Positions 1-8,218 of a DNA stretch of 15,722 nucleotides are shown here, piece by piece. Source of the stretch: Methanobacteriota archaeon. GTDB taxonomy: Archaea > Thermoplasmatota > Poseidoniia > Poseidoniales > Poseidoniaceae. A model generated the notes under the pieces. It saw only the letters and a program-made list of their open reading frames with translations. It made no database searches and was not told the origin of the DNA. The first letter of the stretch is position 1, and each line of letters begins with the position of its first letter. The translations under genes and the position numbers were made by a program. Location of the stretch: the NCBI GenBank assembly GCA_011525095.1, contig WTIV01000138.1:4163-19884 (forward strand). The letters run 5' to 3'.

Positions 1-10
1 TCGCTATCAG

Positions 11-1198
11 ATGGCTCATCTTGAAAAGGAAACTAGGTTTGGTGAATATATGCGTGGTTTCTCACAGCGTGCTACAGACATCCAGCCAACAGGCGTCAGA
101 AAGATGTTTGACATGGCTGGTGATGACGTTATTTCATTTGGATTAGGCGAGCCTGATTTTCAACCACCAAAGGTTGCAATCGATGCAATGTATCAGGCCA
201 TGAAAGATGGTCATAACAAGTATACAACTACCGCAGGTCTTCCTTCACTACGAAAGAAAATCGCAGAAACATGGCATTCTAGGTGCCCCGGTCTCGATGA
301 GTCCAATGTCTGCATGACCATGAGTGGTACAAACGCATTGCTGAACATCTTTGCATCCTTGGTCAACCCGGGAGACAATGTTCTGTTGCCCGAGCCATAC
401 TTTCCCTTGTATGGACCAGATGTAGGTTTGTGGGGTGGAGAACCGAAGTTCTACGAGTGTCTATTCGAGAACGAATTCGTTCCAACAATCGACCACCTTG
501 AATCATTGGTAGATGAAAACACGGTCGCAATCCTATACAACTTCCCATCAAATCCAACTGGAGCAACAATAACTGTTGAGCAGAGGGATGAGTTACTAGC
601 ATTTGCACAACGACACGACCTGTGGATAATCACTGACGAGGTCTACGACAGAATTGTCTTCGATAGTGAGCACGTATCGTTCGTAGGATGCGATAATGAG
701 AGAGTGATTCTAATCAATTCATTCTCGAAGACGTACGCAATGACTGGTTGGAGAATTGGATACATCCTTTCAGCCAATAAAGAAGCTATGTCTCAGATGG
801 TTAAGGTCCAATATTACATTACAGCCTGTTCAAACGATGCGATGCAGTATGCTGTTCTAACCGCAATAAATGAAGCGGATGATTATCCAGATGAAATGTG
901 TGCGGAATTCAAGGCTAGAAGGGACTTAATCTGTACAAGATTGAATGCTATGCCAGGTGTTGAGTGTCATGTTCCCGAAGGAGCGTTCTATGTTTTCCCT
1001 AAGGTTTACGTTCCGGGGATGAATAGCCAAGAGGTTGCTATGGAACTTCTGAAAGGTGGAGTATTATGTTCTCCAGGTAGTGCCTTCGGCCCGTCGGGTG
1101 AAGGCCACCTTAGATTCGCTTACACGATATCTAGAGAGGACATTTCTCTGGGTATGGATAAGACGGAACTCGTGTTGAAGAGATTGCGCGGCGATTGA
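11..1198 (+). CDS. PLP-dependent class I/II aminotransferase (aspartate aminotransferase-like)
   Basis: A 395-residue fold-type I pyridoxal-phosphate aminotransferase, a normal length for the family. Visible motifs: FGLGEPDF at 43-50 (substrate/PLP pocket), NPTG at 181-184 (the Asn contacts the PLP O3'), TDEVYD at 208-213 (the Asp pairs with the pyridine nitrogen), SFSKTYAMTGWRIG at 237-250 with Schiff-base Lys240, and HLRFAYT near 366-372 with the Arg that binds the substrate carboxylate. Such enzymes transfer an amino group between an amino acid and a 2-oxo acid in the cytoplasm. The exact substrate (aspartate, alanine, aromatic or branched-chain) cannot be read from the sequence, so no symbol is given. 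Only 10 bases precede the ATG, so the start could not be checked by a ribosome binding site; Met14 is an alternative. The next gene starts 1 nt after the stop, suggesting co-transcription. Confidence 0.95.
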   Translation: MAHLEKETRFGEYMRGFSQRATDIQPTGVRKMFDMAGDDVISFGLGEPDFQPPKVAIDAMYQAMKDGHNKYTTTAGLPSLRKKIAETWHSRCPGLDESNVCMTMSGTNALLNIFASLVNPGDNVLLPEPYFPLYGPDVGLWGGEPKFYECLFENEFVPTIDHLESLVDENTVAILYNFPSNPTGATITVEQRDELLAFAQRHDLWIITDEVYDRIVFDSEHVSFVGCDNERVILINSFSKTYAMTGWRIGYILSANKEAMSQMVKVQYYITACSNDAMQYAVLTAINEADDYPDEMCAEFKARRDLICTRLNAMPGVECHVPEGAFYVFPKVYVPGMNSQEVAMELLKGGVLCSPGSAFGPSGEGHLRFAYTISREDISLGMDKTELVLKRLRGD

Positions 1199-1199
1199 T

Positions 1200-1781
1200 A
1201 TGTGGATGGAATTTTTCGAATTCTTTTCAGGAGCCGCATTAGCGTACCTGATAACTAGAATTCCGTTTCTTACATTCCCGAGAGTAAAATCATGGAATGA
1301 ACAGTTTCCACCACACCCTGAACCCATTTACGTGGACAGTCATTTGATCCAAAGAGTTCTACACATGAGGACATTCTACTGGTTGGCTCTCGTCTTTGCA
1401 ATTATTCCACTTACATTCGGTTGGGTAAGTTTAGGACATGGTTCTGCACTGTTCGGATTCGGATTGTGGACAGTTGCAGGCTGGCTTGTCTTGTCACGTG
1501 TGACAGCATTCATCGCAGGAGAAGAAGCACCTGCAACAAAACAGATGGCAATGCGTCTTCAAAACGTCAAGAACATATCAGAATCTGATGATTCTTGCTG
1601 TCCTTTTGCGCAGCCGATGTGGGAAATCACTTCTGTAAGGTGCAAATCTTGTGGAACAGTACTGTTGAATGAACCACGCCCTGACCTCGGAAGGCCCAGA
1701 AGCGATGGTTGGGTTATGGGATTCATTCGACTGTTAATTTCTGATGGCAGGCCGATTATCTCTTCAGATGAAGAGGAATGA
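1200..1781 (+). CDS. Small membrane protein with C-terminal cysteine cluster, function unknown
   Basis: I do not recognise this 193-residue protein. It has a weakly hydrophobic N-terminus and two clear membrane segments (about 59-78 and 83-107). A soluble C-terminal part follows, with Cys133-Cys134 and, 13 residues on, Cys148-Lys-Ser-Cys151, which could form a small zinc site. The end carries a stretch of alternating basic and hydrophobic residues (RPDLGRPRSDGWVMGFIRLL) and an acidic tail (SSDEEE). It starts 1 nt after the aminotransferase stop, so the two are probably one transcript; Met3 (1206) is an alternative start. The stop codon directly abuts the stop of the convergent downstream gene. 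I consider it a real gene because of the tight operon spacing, coherent membrane segments and the patterned cysteines. Confidence 0.75.
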   Translation: MWMEFFEFFSGAALAYLITRIPFLTFPRVKSWNEQFPPHPEPIYVDSHLIQRVLHMRTFYWLALVFAIIPLTFGWVSLGHGSALFGFGLWTVAGWLVLSRVTAFIAGEEAPATKQMAMRLQNVKNISESDDSCCPFAQPMWEITSVRCKSCGTVLLNEPRPDLGRPRSDGWVMGFIRLLISDGRPIISSDEEE

Positions 1782-3065
1782 TTAGTCGAACATCGATCCA
1801 AATCCTTCGAACTCTGAAGAATCTTCAGGTGTCGTTTGTTGAACGTATTGAACTGGTTCATTCTGTGTTGGTTCACTATCAACGAAAGAGAATGCTTCAT
1901 CTGTCGCAGATACAGCATCAATTCCGCTATTCATTGCTTGAGGAGCGGCATTTGCAGCAGCGACTGCTGAACTTCCAGCGCTTTGTGCCTTTGCTGCTAC
2001 ACCTGATGCGGCTGCAGCAGCAACTCCAATGCCGACACCAACCGCTGCCCCAGCAACGACTCCAACGGTCCTTCCTATCGAGACTATTGCGCCCCCATCG
2101 CCCTCTTCTTCTGGACTTTTGATTTCCACTTCATTACCCAGGCGCATCCATTCTGGAGGTGTACCAGAACCTCCTCCAAGACATGCCAATGTTGTGAATG
2201 CGGCCAGTGGCATAACCGCTAGTGCGGTTAATAAATCCAAGAAAGATGCCTCAGGGACACTTCCGATGTTTAGGATGTCTTCCATGAATGATTGTTCGAG
2301 TTGGAGCGTGTTTGTTACATCAGTTCCTACCCATGATAGTACGATTACGCTTGCTAACCTGCCCATCAGCCACAGGACTAAAACAGGTGCCAGCCATGAT
2401 AATTTAGTCATCGAGATCAACCACCTTCGAGTAAATGCTGCAATTGTAATGTGTTTTCTTGCAAACTTAGGGAATACTCTCATGACCATAATCAGAACGA
2501 CGAGGTAGCACGCTAGAGCAACCTCCAAGCGTCTATTTGGCCTAATCCACTCATCGGGAATGAATATAACAAATCCGAGAGGAATAACTACCAACATTAA
2601 CTGGAAAGGTATTGCGAGTAATACTAGTCCTCCGTGTGTTGAAAGCAAGGAATGTCTTTTCTGAATCCTGTCGCTTACCATAACCGTGAGTTTTGCATGA
2701 GGAGAATTTGCGTGATTTCTTCTAGAATTCCTCAGAGTAGCGGCGTCTCTTCTAGCTCTTGTAAGCCCCATGGCTGCTTTCCATCCTCCTTTTTCCACAA
2801 TAGATACAGGAGTGAATCCTCCAAAAATTAGAGCAAGTAGCAAAGCAATCATTCCGTAAGCAAGGGATGCTGCAACAATCCACGGGATCATTTCTGATTG
2901 GAATGACATGGTGAAATTTTCAGAAGCCATTTCGAATTCCAGGAGGTATGTAATAGAGAAAGCAGCCATTGGAGTAAGGAAAATCTGACAGAAAACCAGC
3001 CCCGTTAGCCAGAGCCTAGCCGCTAAGGGCCCTTTGTCATAGTATTCACTCACAGTATATCCCAA
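1782..3065 (-). CDS. Multi-pass membrane protein with Gly/Ala-rich C-terminal segment, function unknown
   Basis: A 427-residue integral membrane protein of no family I recognise. Hydrophobic segments lie near residues 18-43, 61-84, 146-169, 182-198, 223-247 and 276-297. A basic loop (about 102-138, rich in Arg/Lys/His) separates the second and third and is probably cytoplasmic. After an acidic spacer (EEEGDGG) comes a Gly/Ala/Val segment at 326-375 with small-xxx-small spacing, like a glycine zipper, then a polar acidic tail. The most upstream possible start is TTG (used here), because an in-frame TGA lies just before it at 3080-3078. GTG at codon 5 (3053) is equally plausible, since an AAGGT sequence precedes it. 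The start region overlaps an inverted repeat. It is convergent with the preceding gene pair and divergent from the surface protein. Confidence 0.8.
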   Translation of the reverse strand: MGYTVSEYYDKGPLAARLWLTGLVFCQIFLTPMAAFSITYLLEFEMASENFTMSFQSEMIPWIVAASLAYGMIALLLALIFGGFTPVSIVEKGGWKAAMGLTRARRDAATLRNSRRNHANSPHAKLTVMVSDRIQKRHSLLSTHGGLVLLAIPFQLMLVVIPLGFVIFIPDEWIRPNRRLEVALACYLVVLIMVMRVFPKFARKHITIAAFTRRWLISMTKLSWLAPVLVLWLMGRLASVIVLSWVGTDVTNTLQLEQSFMEDILNIGSVPEASFLDLLTALAVMPLAAFTTLACLGGGSGTPPEWMRLGNEVEIKSPEEEGDGGAIVSIGRTVGVVAGAAVGVGIGVAAAAASGVAAKAQSAGSSAVAAANAAPQAMNSGIDAVSATDEAFSFVDSEPTQNEPVQYVQQTTPEDSSEFEGFGSMFD

Positions 3066-3086
3066 ACCTTTGCTTTCTCAAAGGTT
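3065..3086. repeat. Perfect 8-bp inverted repeat at the 5' end of the minus-strand membrane protein gene
   Basis: Arms AACCTTTG (3065-3072) and CAAAGGTT (3079-3086) flank a 6-nt spacer. On the minus strand this forms a hairpin that contains the AAGGT sequence preceding the possible GTG start at 3053 and touches the TTG start at 3065. It could be a DNA-binding dyad in this divergent intergenic region or a translation-controlling hairpin. Confidence 0.5.
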
Positions 3087-3147
3087 ACCCCTCATCCAAA
3101 GCAAAAAGTGGCGATTGTAAGAGTTGTGGATTCTTTCCAAGCACATT

Positions 3148-3177
3148 GTCCCCTACGGGGACATCTGAAGGGGACAT
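3148..3177. repeat. Inverted plus direct repeat GTCCCC / GGGGAC(AT) upstream of the surface protein gene
   Basis: GTCCCC (3148-3153) and GGGGAC (3157-3162) form a perfect dyad with a 3-nt centre. The right arm is repeated as GGGGACAT at 3157-3164 and 3170-3177, 13 bp apart. It lies 33 bp before the chosen ATG at 3210, so it may be an operator for the surface protein gene or a leader hairpin with two alternative right arms. I see no convincing TATA box nearby. Confidence 0.45.
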
Positions 3178-3209
3178 TCATATGCGGGTTAATTGTCGCA
3201 TGGTTGTTG

Positions 3210-6200
3210 ATGAACATGCGCAGGTCGATACCATTCCTCTTGGTTACCTTACTTTTGGTTCAGTCACTGATGTCGATTACAGTGCAGAACGTCGAAGCGA
3301 CCATGGGTCGTGGTGGCGCTAACGACGATTATTCCGTCACTGAAATTTCCGCAAATTCAACATCTGCAAGCCACTGGATTCAACCAGATGGAACTACTGT
3401 TTTGTACGTCACCAAGGGTGACATAGTAGACATTAGCGTGGAAATCAAGCGTGGCGGATCCTCCCTTCAAGGTGCAAATGCAACAGTGATGGTTGAACTG
3501 GTCCATCCAATTGGCTTTGTAATGAATTCGACATCTTGGCAAACAACTCCTCTCCTTGGTAGCCAATCTTACACCGATTCGTTCCAATGGGAAGCATTCG
3601 TTGCTCACTCCCACTTGAACGTGAGCACAAATGAGCTCTCCGGTGGAGTAATTATTCGTGCTACTGTAATGAATCCATCCGATGATAGAAATGACAACGA
3701 TGTCATGGAAATGGAACTGCCTGTAGCACTGTCACGTGATGACATGGATGCAGAGGGCGACCCACGTGACCAAGCCCTACCCGCTGCTTCAATTCCGACT
3801 TTCTATGGTGGAGAATATCCTCTTGACGGCAGTGATGCAACCGGTATTGGAATTTGGCAAGAAGACAACTCGGCCTCAGCGGTTGGTGACGCGAATTGGA
3901 GGCACTCTAACTCAGGTTCCGACTATCCATCAGCCTCAAGAAGCAGACTCGTGTTTGCATTTAGGGGAGCGAACAACAACTGTGGTTATGGAGCATCACT
4001 AGATGGTGGACTGTCACAGCAATACATACAGTGGATGTGTAAGATGCAACTAAACTCAGCGGGCCTAGTTTCTGCTCAAATGCACGTTCAAACATGGGGC
4101 CAGATGGGTGCAGGTGATTTTGTTGCTCTTGAGTTATGGAGAGGCAATGGCGCTCCTGAAATGACACTTTCACACAACTTTGCAAACGATTTACCTAGCA
4201 CAACTCCCGGTCAGTGGAGTAACGTTTCATGGGACCCAACCGACCAGTTGGGAGGGCACTCCTGGTCGTATGGGATTTTGTTCCAGTCCGATGGATCTGG
4301 AGCGTCCAGTGGAATGCACGTTGATGATTTCGTTTTGTTCGCAATCGAAAAGGTTGATGAATTCACAATCGATGTTGATTGTGACAACCCAACTGGAGGA
4401 TACACATCTCCACCAAACAACATTCTCTCAATGTACTGTGTTGTGACTAACAATGGTTACCAGGCCGCTCAGGTGCGAATTAAATCAAATGTTTCCAATG
4501 CATCATGGATGAACCCGAGTTTGCCAATGATAAGAATCGACAGCGCAAACCCAACACAGCACGGTGTCGATGTAATAATTCCTCCAATTCCTGCTGGAAA
4601 TACAACAGAAATGTGGATTAATCTCTCAATCCCTGCCGGTTCAGATGTCCAGCAGCAGGTTTGGCAAGTCTGGTGGGAAGACGCAGGCGGGACCCAACTC
4701 GGTGAGATGGGTAGGGTCACTGCAGATTTAGCAGTTACAGAGCAATACGGTGTACAACTCTCCTCAACTGCACCTCTATTGGCAGGAAGCGTTCTCCCTG
4801 GGGAATCGATGAGCATTCCGTTCAAATTACAAAATGCGGGGAACAGAGAAGCAGGTTATACCATTACCTCGAATTTCCAAGGCGAGGGATGGGTTGCATA
4901 CGTGACTGATGAGAATCATAGCATTGTTCAGATGCCACTACCGCTTGCTAAGGGTGAATCTGTTAATCTGCTGCTAAACGTAACTTCACCTGATAGAGCG
5001 CTACCAGGAGAAGTGCCTTTCTCAATGAGGGCAGTTTGTCCATCGTGTGGTGGTTCCCTATTCGGAACAGATGTAATCTCTAAGAGAATAGAAGTCCCTC
5101 AACTTACAGTTTTGGAGATGGTTGCAGAAGAATTAGAAATTATGGCTCCAGCAAACGGCAACTCAAGAACTGTGTTCATCGATTTGTTTAATCTGGGTAA
5201 CTACGAGGAAAATTACACCTTAGATTTGGTACAGTCCAACTGGAAGTTGGAAGCATACCTTTCGACTGATGTAACTCCGATTCTAGACGCTTGGGATGGG
5301 GAGACAACAATTGCATTGAATTTACCAATGCCAGTAGGATTAGCACCAGGTCTTTACACTGCTAGGGTCACTGCAACTAGTGTTGAAGACCCGTCTGTAT
5401 CAAAGCAGTTAACCATCAACGTAGAGGTTGAAGATACATCTGCAGTTTCTGTTTCTGATGAAGATGCAGACCAATCATTCCTGCCGGGTGGCGATTCTCA
5501 ATCCATGAGATTCATGGTGACTAATGATGGTAACCAAGAAGATAGATTCACCATGAGTCTAAACCTACCTGATGGCATGAATGCGGAATTCGAACAATTG
5601 GTAGATGGAAACTTGACTCCAACCCTTGCTCCAGGTGAGAGTTACAATCTAACTGTGAAATTCTCCTTTGATGAAGATGTTAATGGTCGTCTGACTATGT
5701 TAGTAATCGCAACAAGTGTAAACGACCCTACTGTCTCAAGCAGTGGAAAGTCAACCTACAGTGTTGGTTCTCAGAATTATCTGAGAATCATCTCTACCGA
5801 GTCTACAATTATCGATGAGGCTGGTGTCTACGAAGTTATCGTCACCGTTAGGAATCAATACGATGAAGGCCAATCTGTTACCATGGATTGGGACCAAGGG
5901 GATACTAGAAACTGGTACAGAGCTTCAATCAAGTCAAGCGACAGAGACTTTTGGCTAGAGGTTGAGGGTAATAGGCAAGTTACAGTCGTATTCGAGGTTC
6001 AAGAATCTAGTCTACAAAATCTAGAGGAAGATTTCATTGAATCATCCATAAAGATCTGGGCAATATCGAACTCTGTGGAAGACGCAGCTTCACTTGAACT
6101 ACCTGTCACACTCAAGAAAACAGTAGGTGATTCAGAAACCGCATCCTCTGACTCTGAGTCAGTCGACTGGGTCGGTATTGGAATCTGGGTGGTCGGTGGT

Positions 6201-6506
6201 GCAATCATCATCACATTACTCGGTGTCCTTTTGATGGTCCTCAACAGCGAAGAAGAGGATGAAACCCAAGATTGGGCTGAAGGTGGCTATGAGGACAACC
6301 TAACTGCTACCTATGGTGCGGTTGCTGCTGCTCCAAACATTGGTTCAATGGAAAAGACGGTTCCCGAAATCGCACCGCCTGCAGGACCGGCACCTGCTCC
6401 TATCGTACAAGCAGGACCTCCGGTTCCAGCAGAAGGTCTTCCTGAAGGATGGACAATGGAGCAATGGAACCACTACGGTCAGCAATGGCTTGACAACAAC
6501 CGATGA
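3210..6506 (+). CDS. Large secreted, C-terminally membrane-anchored surface protein with NEW3-like repeats
   Basis: About 1098 residues from the ATG at 3210. The reading frame is open back to a GTG at 3108, but from 3210 or 3216 the protein begins with a typical signal peptide: MRRS, a hydrophobic core to about residue 25, and a VEA cleavage site near residue 30. The following region (nt ~3800-4360) looks like a concanavalin/CBM-like beta-sandwich ending in GMHVDDFVLF. Nucleotides ~4400-6110 then hold about four or five tandem immunoglobulin-like repeats with the NEW3/APHP pattern (PGES, N-x-GN, then an x-P-x-x-LPG/APG-x-Y strand pair). Many Asn-X-Ser/Thr sequons suggest N-glycosylation. One membrane helix (nt ~6168-6240) is followed by an acidic, then Pro/Ala-rich, ~86-residue tail ending LPEGWTMEQWNHYGQQWL. 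A CPSCGG knuckle (Cys610/Cys613) sits in one repeat. Likely role: cell-surface adhesion, glycan binding or envelope structure; the ligand is unknown. Confidence 0.88.
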   Translation: MNMRRSIPFLLVTLLLVQSLMSITVQNVEATMGRGGANDDYSVTEISANSTSASHWIQPDGTTVLYVTKGDIVDISVEIKRGGSSLQGANATVMVELVHPIGFVMNSTSWQTTPLLGSQSYTDSFQWEAFVAHSHLNVSTNELSGGVIIRATVMNPSDDRNDNDVMEMELPVALSRDDMDAEGDPRDQALPAASIPTFYGGEYPLDGSDATGIGIWQEDNSASAVGDANWRHSNSGSDYPSASRSRLVFAFRGANNNCGYGASLDGGLSQQYIQWMCKMQLNSAGLVSAQMHVQTWGQMGAGDFVALELWRGNGAPEMTLSHNFANDLPSTTPGQWSNVSWDPTDQLGGHSWSYGILFQSDGSGASSGMHVDDFVLFAIEKVDEFTIDVDCDNPTGGYTSPPNNILSMYCVVTNNGYQAAQVRIKSNVSNASWMNPSLPMIRIDSANPTQHGVDVIIPPIPAGNTTEMWINLSIPAGSDVQQQVWQVWWEDAGGTQLGEMGRVTADLAVTEQYGVQLSSTAPLLAGSVLPGESMSIPFKLQNAGNREAGYTITSNFQGEGWVAYVTDENHSIVQMPLPLAKGESVNLLLNVTSPDRALPGEVPFSMRAVCPSCGGSLFGTDVISKRIEVPQLTVLEMVAEELEIMAPANGNSRTVFIDLFNLGNYEENYTLDLVQSNWKLEAYLSTDVTPILDAWDGETTIALNLPMPVGLAPGLYTARVTATSVEDPSVSKQLTINVEVEDTSAVSVSDEDADQSFLPGGDSQSMRFMVTNDGNQEDRFTMSLNLPDGMNAEFEQLVDGNLTPTLAPGESYNLTVKFSFDEDVNGRLTMLVIATSVNDPTVSSSGKSTYSVGSQNYLRIISTESTIIDEAGVYEVIVTVRNQYDEGQSVTMDWDQGDTRNWYRASIKSSDRDFWLEVEGNRQVTVVFEVQESSLQNLEEDFIESSIKIWAISNSVEDAASLELPVTLKKTVGDSETASSDSESVDWVGIGIWVVGGAIIITLLGVLLMVLNSEEEDETQDWAEGGYEDNLTATYGAVAAAPNIGSMEKTVPEIAPPAGPAPAPIVQAGPPVPAEGLPEGWTMEQWNHYGQQWLDNNR

Positions 6507-6566
6507 TATTCAATTGCGATGGGTTGAAGTTAGGCTGCCCATGGGATGATTTACTGAGGTATCCAT

Positions 6567-8189
6567 ATGTATGGAAATGGACAAGCACCTATCTTCATTT
6601 TGAAAGAAGGTGTACAAAGAACTAGAGGACGCAGTGCACAGTCGAATAATATCGCAGCAGCGAAAGCAGTAGCGGATGCGGTTAGGAGTACACTTGGTCC
6701 AAAAGGTATGGATAAAATGCTGGTAGACAGCATGGGCGACGTTGTAATCACCAATGATGGTGCAACAATCCTCAAGGAAATGGACATCGAACACCCTGCG
6801 GCAAAGATGATTATTGAGGTTGCAAAAACCCAAGAACAGCACTGCTATGATGGGACCACATCAGCTGTGGTACTATCTGGTGAATTGCTCAAGAGGTCAG
6901 AGGACCTAATCGAGCAAAACGTTCATCCAACTGTAATTTGTGAAGGATTCAGGCTTGCTGCCGAAAAGGCAGTTGGATGCCTAGAATCCCATGGAATCTC
7001 AACAGAAAACGATGACTCGGTGTTGATGGAGGTTGCAAAAACCTCTCTGACCGGGAAGTCGGCAGGGGCTGTCAAATCTTTCCTTGCAGACATTTGTGTG
7101 CGTGCTGTAAATTCAGTAGGTACAATCGAAGACGGTGAAAGGCTGGTCGACCTATCTGATATTAAGGTCGAAAAGCGCCAGGGTGGCTCTATCAAAGACA
7201 GCACTCTTGTCGACGGAATCATCCTCGACAAGGAACGTGTTCATGCAGGTATGCCCCGCTCTGTAACTGGTGCAAAGGTTGCTCTAATCAATAGCGCAAT
7301 CGAGGTAAAGAAGACTGAAGTTGATGCAAAAATTCAGATTACTGACCCATCGATGCTTGCATCCTTCCTAGAAGAAGAAGAAAATTACATCAAGGGTCTA
7401 GTCGAGAAAATCCAAGCTAGTGGTGCAAACGTCATCATCTGTCAGAAAGGTATCGATGACCTCGCTCAGCACTACATGTCCAAAGCGGGCATCTTCGCAA
7501 TACGAAGAGCCAAGAAGAGCGACATGGAAGCATTGTCCAAAGCAACTGGTGGAAGGGTTGTAACTAACATTGACGACTTGACCGGAGATGACTTGGGACA
7601 TGCAGCAAAAGTCGAAGAAAGAAAGATCGGCGAATCTGATATGACATTCATCACAGGCTGTCCTGAAGCAAAGTCAGTCTCAGTGCTACTTCGTGGTGGA
7701 ACAGAGCACGTGGTCGACGAAATCAGACGTGCATTCGATGACGCAGTTGGTGTTGTATCTGTTGCATGGGAAGATGGAGCGGTACTGACCGGTGGCGGAA
7801 GTGTTCTAGCTGCGCTTTCTCGTGAACTACGAAATTACGCCGAGTCTGTGGGTGGAAGAGAACAGATGGCAATAGAGGCGTTTGCAAGCGCTCTAGAGAT
7901 TATTCCAAGAACTCTCGCTGAGAACGCTGGATTGGACCCAGTTAACACAATTATAGAATTAAGAAAGTCTCATGCGGATGGAAAAGGATTCTCGGGAATC
8001 AACGTTGAAGATGGCGGTGTCATGGACATGCGTGAAGCAAATGTCCTCGAGCCTCAGAGAGTGGTCGAACAGGCTATTCAATCTGCAACAGAAACTGCAA
8101 TCATGATTTTGAGAATCGATGATGTCATTTCATCCAAGGGAGTATCTGGTGAAGATATGATGGGTGGAATGGACGATTTCCACATGTGA
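6567..8189 (+). CDS. thsA: Thermosome subunit (group II chaperonin)
   Basis: A 540-residue subunit of the double-ring ATP-driven cytosolic chaperonin that folds proteins in archaea. Visible family motifs: LGPKGMDKMLVD at 43-54, NDGATILKEM at 63-72, DGTTSAVVL at 95-103, the apical and intermediate domain through about 380, then the DDA Asp391 and LTGGGSVLAALSREL at 407-421 of the returning equatorial domain. Length is normal. Two features are unusual: the usual EDEVGDGTT is QEQHCYDGTT (residue 94 is Tyr, not Gly), and the C-terminus ends DMMGGMDDFHM rather than in long Gly/Met repeats. The start is supported by GAGGT at 6556-6560, six bases before the ATG. The gene follows the surface protein by 60 nt and is closed by a T-rich tract. 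The subunit type (alpha or beta) is not certain, so the symbol is nominal. Confidence 0.97.
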   Translation: MYGNGQAPIFILKEGVQRTRGRSAQSNNIAAAKAVADAVRSTLGPKGMDKMLVDSMGDVVITNDGATILKEMDIEHPAAKMIIEVAKTQEQHCYDGTTSAVVLSGELLKRSEDLIEQNVHPTVICEGFRLAAEKAVGCLESHGISTENDDSVLMEVAKTSLTGKSAGAVKSFLADICVRAVNSVGTIEDGERLVDLSDIKVEKRQGGSIKDSTLVDGIILDKERVHAGMPRSVTGAKVALINSAIEVKKTEVDAKIQITDPSMLASFLEEEENYIKGLVEKIQASGANVIICQKGIDDLAQHYMSKAGIFAIRRAKKSDMEALSKATGGRVVTNIDDLTGDDLGHAAKVEERKIGESDMTFITGCPEAKSVSVLLRGGTEHVVDEIRRAFDDAVGVVSVAWEDGAVLTGGGSVLAALSRELRNYAESVGGREQMAIEAFASALEIIPRTLAENAGLDPVNTIIELRKSHADGKGFSGINVEDGGVMDMREANVLEPQRVVEQAIQSATETAIMILRIDDVISSKGVSGEDMMGGMDDFHM

Positions 8190-8205
8190 TTTTTGTTATT
8201 TTATT
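8190..8205 (+). terminator. T-rich transcription terminator after the thermosome gene
   Basis: Directly after the TGA, 13 of 16 bases on the coding strand are T (TTTTTGTTATTTTATT). Archaeal terminators are typically such U-rich tracts without an essential hairpin. The TATTTTAT portion could alternatively act as a TATA element for the next gene, so terminator and promoter may overlap. Confidence 0.55.
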
Positions 8206-8218
8206 CACCTGAGATATT

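Noticed and set aside
2029..2508. 159-codon plus-strand open frame antisense to the membrane protein (also 1778-2122)
   Set aside because: The opposite-strand protein has coherent membrane helices. The plus-strand frames give low-complexity Gln/Leu/Arg- or Pro/Thr-rich text with no ribosome binding site.
3108..3209. GTG start at 3108 for the surface protein, adding 34 residues
   Set aside because: It would place extra residues before a textbook signal peptide beginning MRRS, and would translate through the inverted repeat region. ATG 3210 or 3216 is simpler, though not proven.
6538..6545. CCCATGGG palindrome before the thermosome gene
   Set aside because: Only an 8-bp palindrome in a 60-bp gap with no further symmetry; easily expected by chance.
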